The notes beneath the pieces were generated by a model. The model did no database searches. It saw only the letters and a list, made by a program, of their open reading frames with translations, and was not told the DNA's origin. Shown here in pieces: positions 6,615 through 8,600 of a stretch of DNA of 8,600 nucleotides. Both the position numbers and the translations under genes were made by a program. This DNA comes from an uncultured Clostridia bacterium (lineage in GTDB: Bacteria > Bacillota > Clostridia > Oscillospirales > Acutalibacteraceae). The number at the start of each line of letters is the position of its first letter. The first letter of the stretch is position 1. The DNA lies in contig CANQSG010000082.1 of the NCBI GenBank assembly GCA_947626485.1, positions 1 to 8,600 of the forward strand. The letters run 5' to 3'.

Positions 6615-7532
6615 TCAGGCGGGAGATTCGCTTTGCAGCAGGCAAAGCGGCGTCTGCGCGGCGATCTCGCAGGTCAGGCCTTCGGGCAGGAAATAACTGT
6701 CCCCGGCGCGAATCGGCTCGCCGCCGACGGTGCCGCTGCCTTTAAGGCAGAGCAGGTGGCAGAAGCCGTCGCGCGCGGCGATGGTCTGCCGCGAAGGGAT
6801 TTCGAGCCGGCGGACGGTAAAGCAGTCGCAGGCCGCCAGCAGCCCGGGTTGTCGCGGCTGGCGGGAGAATTGCAGCGCCTCGATCTCGGCGGGGGTATAG
6901 GGGCGGATGACGTCGAGCGCCTGCCGGATGTGCAGGGGGCGGGGCTTGCCGTCGAGCCCCGGGCGGTTGTAATCGTAGACCCGATAGGTCAGGTCGGAAT
7001 TCTGCTGAATTTCGGCGAGCAGGATGCCCGCGCCGATGGCGTGCACCAGCCCGGCGGGCAGGAAAAAGACGTCGCCGGGGCGCACCGGCACTTCCCGCAG
7101 CTGCGCCTCGGTTTTCCCCGCCGCGACGGCTTCGGCAAAGGTCTCGACCGTCGCGCCCGCGCGCAGGCCGCAGGTCAGCATCGCGCCCGGTTGCGCTTCG
7201 AGAATGACCCACATTTCGGTCTTGCCGCGCTCGCCGAACTGCGCCGCGTAGGCGTCGTCCGGGTGCACCTGAATGGAAAGCCGGTCGTTCGCGTCGATGA
7301 GCTTGACGAGCAGCGGGAAGCGGTCGGTTTGCAGATAAGCGCCGAGCGTCATTCCGGCGCAGGCGCCGTTTTCGATGCGGCTTTGCTCCTGCGGCCGCAC
7401 CGTCAGCTCCCACGATTCCGCCGCCTTTTCGAGGTCGCAGGCCTTGCCGAAGCGGCGCTTCAACAGGTCGCCGCCCCAGACCGCCTCTTTGCAGACCGGC
7501 AGCAGCTTTAGGGGATAGCGGGGATAGGACAT
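6615..7532 (-). CDS. manA: Mannose-6-phosphate isomerase, class I (phosphomannose isomerase)
   Basis: Cytoplasmic zinc enzyme interconverting mannose-6-phosphate and fructose-6-phosphate, used to consume mannose or to supply mannose-6-phosphate for GDP-mannose and surface glycans. The 305-aa protein matches the short Firmicutes class I form (about 310-320 aa). The cupin zinc site is complete: Q88 and H90 in SIQVHPDD, E106 in KTEMWVILEA and H164 in GLVHAIGAG. The family segment YRVYDYNRPG with R184 is present, and a C-terminal cupin-like half ends in GDSYFLPEG. ATG 7532 is chosen because AAGGAAGG (7547-7540) lies 7 bases upstream. A longer in-frame GTG at 7589 falls inside the preceding terminator hairpin and has no SD. 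It follows the V-ATPase D gene on the same strand, separated by a short terminator, and I see no convincing promoter of its own. Confidence 0.93.
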   Translation of the reverse strand: MSYPRYPLKLLPVCKEAVWGGDLLKRRFGKACDLEKAAESWELTVRPQEQSRIENGACAGMTLGAYLQTDRFPLLVKLIDANDRLSIQVHPDDAYAAQFGERGKTEMWVILEAQPGAMLTCGLRAGATVETFAEAVAAGKTEAQLREVPVRPGDVFFLPAGLVHAIGAGILLAEIQQNSDLTYRVYDYNRPGLDGKPRPLHIRQALDVIRPYTPAEIEALQFSRQPRQPGLLAACDCFTVRRLEIPSRQTIAARDGFCHLLCLKGSGTVGGEPIRAGDSYFLPEGLTCEIAAQTPLCLLQSESPA

Positions 7533-7576
7533 AAAAAAACCTTCCTTTTTTTCAAAATCAAGCGCGAAATCGTAGG

Positions 7577-7601
7577 AAAAACCGCCCACGGCTGCGGGCG
7601 G
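7577..7601 (-). terminator. Rho-independent terminator after the V-ATPase genes
   Basis: Read on the minus strand, CCGCCC (7601-7596) pairs with GGGCGG (7587-7582) around an 8-base loop and is followed by five T's (7581-7577), then CC. It starts 7 bases after the stop of the V-ATPase D gene. The short U-tract suggests incomplete termination, which would let some transcription reach manA. Confidence 0.7.
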
Positions 7602-7608
7602 CTGGGTG

Positions 7609-8283
7609 CTACGCGTCGGCGTGTTCGGCGGCGCGGTGTTCCTCGATCTGCTGCGCGATCATCATGTCCTTGACCTTCATCAGCCGGGTGCGGCTCGAGC
7701 GCTCGCTTTCTTCTAACTTCATCGTGATGAAGCGGATGGTGTCGCGGTAACGCGGAATCATGACGTGCTCGAGCGCGTTGACGCGGCGGCGGGTCTTTTC
7801 GATCTCAACCGCCATGCGCTGGGTCGACTTTTCAATCTCCGCCAGCTTCAGCAGGTCGGGCAGCAGCTCGGCGGTGCGGCGGACGGCGTCGTCCAGCTCG
7901 AACGAGGTCGACGCGAAGCCGTAGCAATAGACGTCGGCGCTTTCGCTCGTGCGGGTTTGGGTCGTGAAAACGGGGATCTCGACGCTCATCACGTTGCGCT
8001 GCGAGACCGAAAGCGAGACCTCCTGCTTCGGCGCGAGCAGCGCGGCGTCGAGCGCTTCCTTCTGCATGACCGAGCTCGCCAGCACGAAGTGGCGGTTGGC
8101 CTCCAGGACGGCTGCCTCGACCTTGGCGCGCAGCGCCTGATTCTGCCGGATCAGGTCGAGAAACTGGCGCATTAGCTCATCGCGCTTGTCTTTGAGCAGC
8201 TTGTGCCCGCGCAGGGCGGTATTCAGTTGCCGTTTCAGCCGCGTCAGCTCCATGCGGGTGGGATTGACGTTCAGCACCGCCAC
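7609..8283 (-). CDS. ntpD: V-type ATP synthase/ATPase subunit D
   Basis: Central-stalk (rotor) subunit D of a V/A-type ATPase. It is a long coiled coil inside the A3B3 head that couples ATP hydrolysis or synthesis to ion movement across the membrane. The 224-aa product shows the diagnostic start MAVLNVNPTRMELTRLKRQL, heptad-rich helices at both ends, and the C-terminal signature VNALEHVMIPRYRDTIRFI, which is highly typical of subunit D. The length fits the family (about 200-225 aa). Start is GTG 8283, supported by GAGGGGG (8298-8292) 8 bases upstream. It lies 15 bases after the stop of the B-subunit gene, in the usual A-B-D order of bacterial V-ATPase operons. Whether the enzyme pumps H+ or Na+ cannot be told from this subunit. 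Confidence 0.96.
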   Translation of the reverse strand: MAVLNVNPTRMELTRLKRQLNTALRGHKLLKDKRDELMRQFLDLIRQNQALRAKVEAAVLEANRHFVLASSVMQKEALDAALLAPKQEVSLSVSQRNVMSVEIPVFTTQTRTSESADVYCYGFASTSFELDDAVRRTAELLPDLLKLAEIEKSTQRMAVEIEKTRRRVNALEHVMIPRYRDTIRFITMKLEESERSSRTRLMKVKDMMIAQQIEEHRAAEHADA

Positions 8284-8298
8284 AAGGCGTTCCCCCTC

Positions 8299-8600
8299 TT
8301 ATTCTTTGCCGTAATATTGATCGAGCATTTCGTCGCTGATGCGCTTGAGCTCGCTGCGGGGCAGGATGGAAAGCAGCTTCCAGCCGAGGTCGAGCGTTTC
8401 CTCGATCGTGCGGTTGGAATCGTACCCCTGCGAGACGTATTCCTGCTCGAAACGGTCGGCGAATTCGGCGTAGAGCTTGTCGATCTGCGTCAGCGCCGCC
8501 TCGCCGAGGATCACCATGAGCTCCTTGGCGTCCTTGCCGCGGGCGTAGGCCGCGAAAAGCTGGTTCATCGTGCTGGCGTGGTCGGCGCGGGTGCGCCCCT
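8299..8600 (-). CDS. ntpB: V-type ATP synthase/ATPase subunit B, C-terminal end (partial)
   Basis: C-terminal ~100 residues of the non-catalytic nucleotide-binding subunit B of a V/A-type ATPase. The gene runs off the right edge. The frame stays open to the edge, reading GRTRADHASTMNQLFAAYARG and onward, which is the conserved start of the C-terminal helical domain. The internal ATG at 8568 is therefore a methionine within the protein and not its start. SILPRSELKRISDE near the end is also characteristic of subunit B. Stop is TAA at 8301-8299. The gene is upstream of ntpD on the same strand with a 15-base gap, so both belong to one ntp operon. Full length is expected to be about 460 aa, so most of the gene lies outside the window. 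Confidence 0.95.
   Translation of the reverse strand, partial: GRTRADHASTMNQLFAAYARGKDAKELMVILGEAALTQIDKLYAEFADRFEQEYVSQGYDSNRTIEETLDLGWKLLSILPRSELKRISDEMLDQYYGKE

Noticed and set aside
5934..7511. Plus-strand open frame of 525 codons spanning the kinase end, terminator and manA region
   Set aside because: It crosses a perfect bidirectional terminator and overlaps two well-supported genes in other frames.
7533..7589. Upstream GTG (7589) as the manA start
   Set aside because: It lies in the loop region of the terminator hairpin and lacks an SD, whereas ATG 7532 has AAGGAAGG at 7 bases.

Overview
The window looks like chromosomal DNA of a GC-rich member of the Firmicutes, probably a fermentative clostridium. 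The evidence is strong AGGAGG-type ribosome binding sites, two near-consensus sigma-A promoters with extended -10 elements, compact rho-independent terminators, a bifunctional AdhE alcohol dehydrogenase, a Rex-type operator and a bacterial V-type ATPase. The genes are strongly GC-biased, while the promoter stretches are AT-rich islands. I could not run any search, so the lineage is inferred from gene content and style.

Layout. Positions 1-231 are a leader with a promoter. They are followed by a two-gene plus-strand operon (232-2899) for two glycosyltransferases: a WsaF-like enzyme with an N-terminal repeat module, and a GT4-type enzyme that starts with TTG. Both probably build a cell-surface polysaccharide. 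A strong terminator and a second hairpin (2919-3047) end this unit. Next is a second plus-strand operon (promoter near 3077-3105, genes 3165-6534) with adhE and a small phosphotransferase (APH-fold kinase) of unknown substrate. It ends in a perfect 11-bp hairpin (6556-6596) that can also terminate transcription from the other direction. On the minus strand, reading toward that hairpin, lie the 3' end of the V-ATPase B subunit gene (entering from the right edge), the V-ATPase D subunit gene, a short terminator, and a class I mannose-6-phosphate isomerase gene (manA).

How the genes work together. AdhE regenerates NAD+ by reducing acetyl-CoA to ethanol. Its promoter carries a near-perfect Rex operator (TGTTAA-N4-TTAACA) over the -10 element, so the adhE-kinase operon is predicted to be derepressed when NADH accumulates. 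ManA interconverts fructose-6-phosphate and mannose-6-phosphate. It could feed sugar nucleotides to surface-glycan synthesis, but nothing in the sequence links it directly to the glycosyltransferases. The V-ATPase is an independent ion-pumping or ATP-forming module.

The genes themselves are mostly of known families. I do not see a CRISPR array, mobile element, tRNA or obvious new defence system. The most notable points are regulatory: the Rex site that brings an uncharacterised kinase under redox control, and an ideal Shine-Dalgarno plus ATG at the junction of the two AdhE domains. That site is made from the only two AGR arginine codons in the gene and could allow separate production of the alcohol dehydrogenase half.
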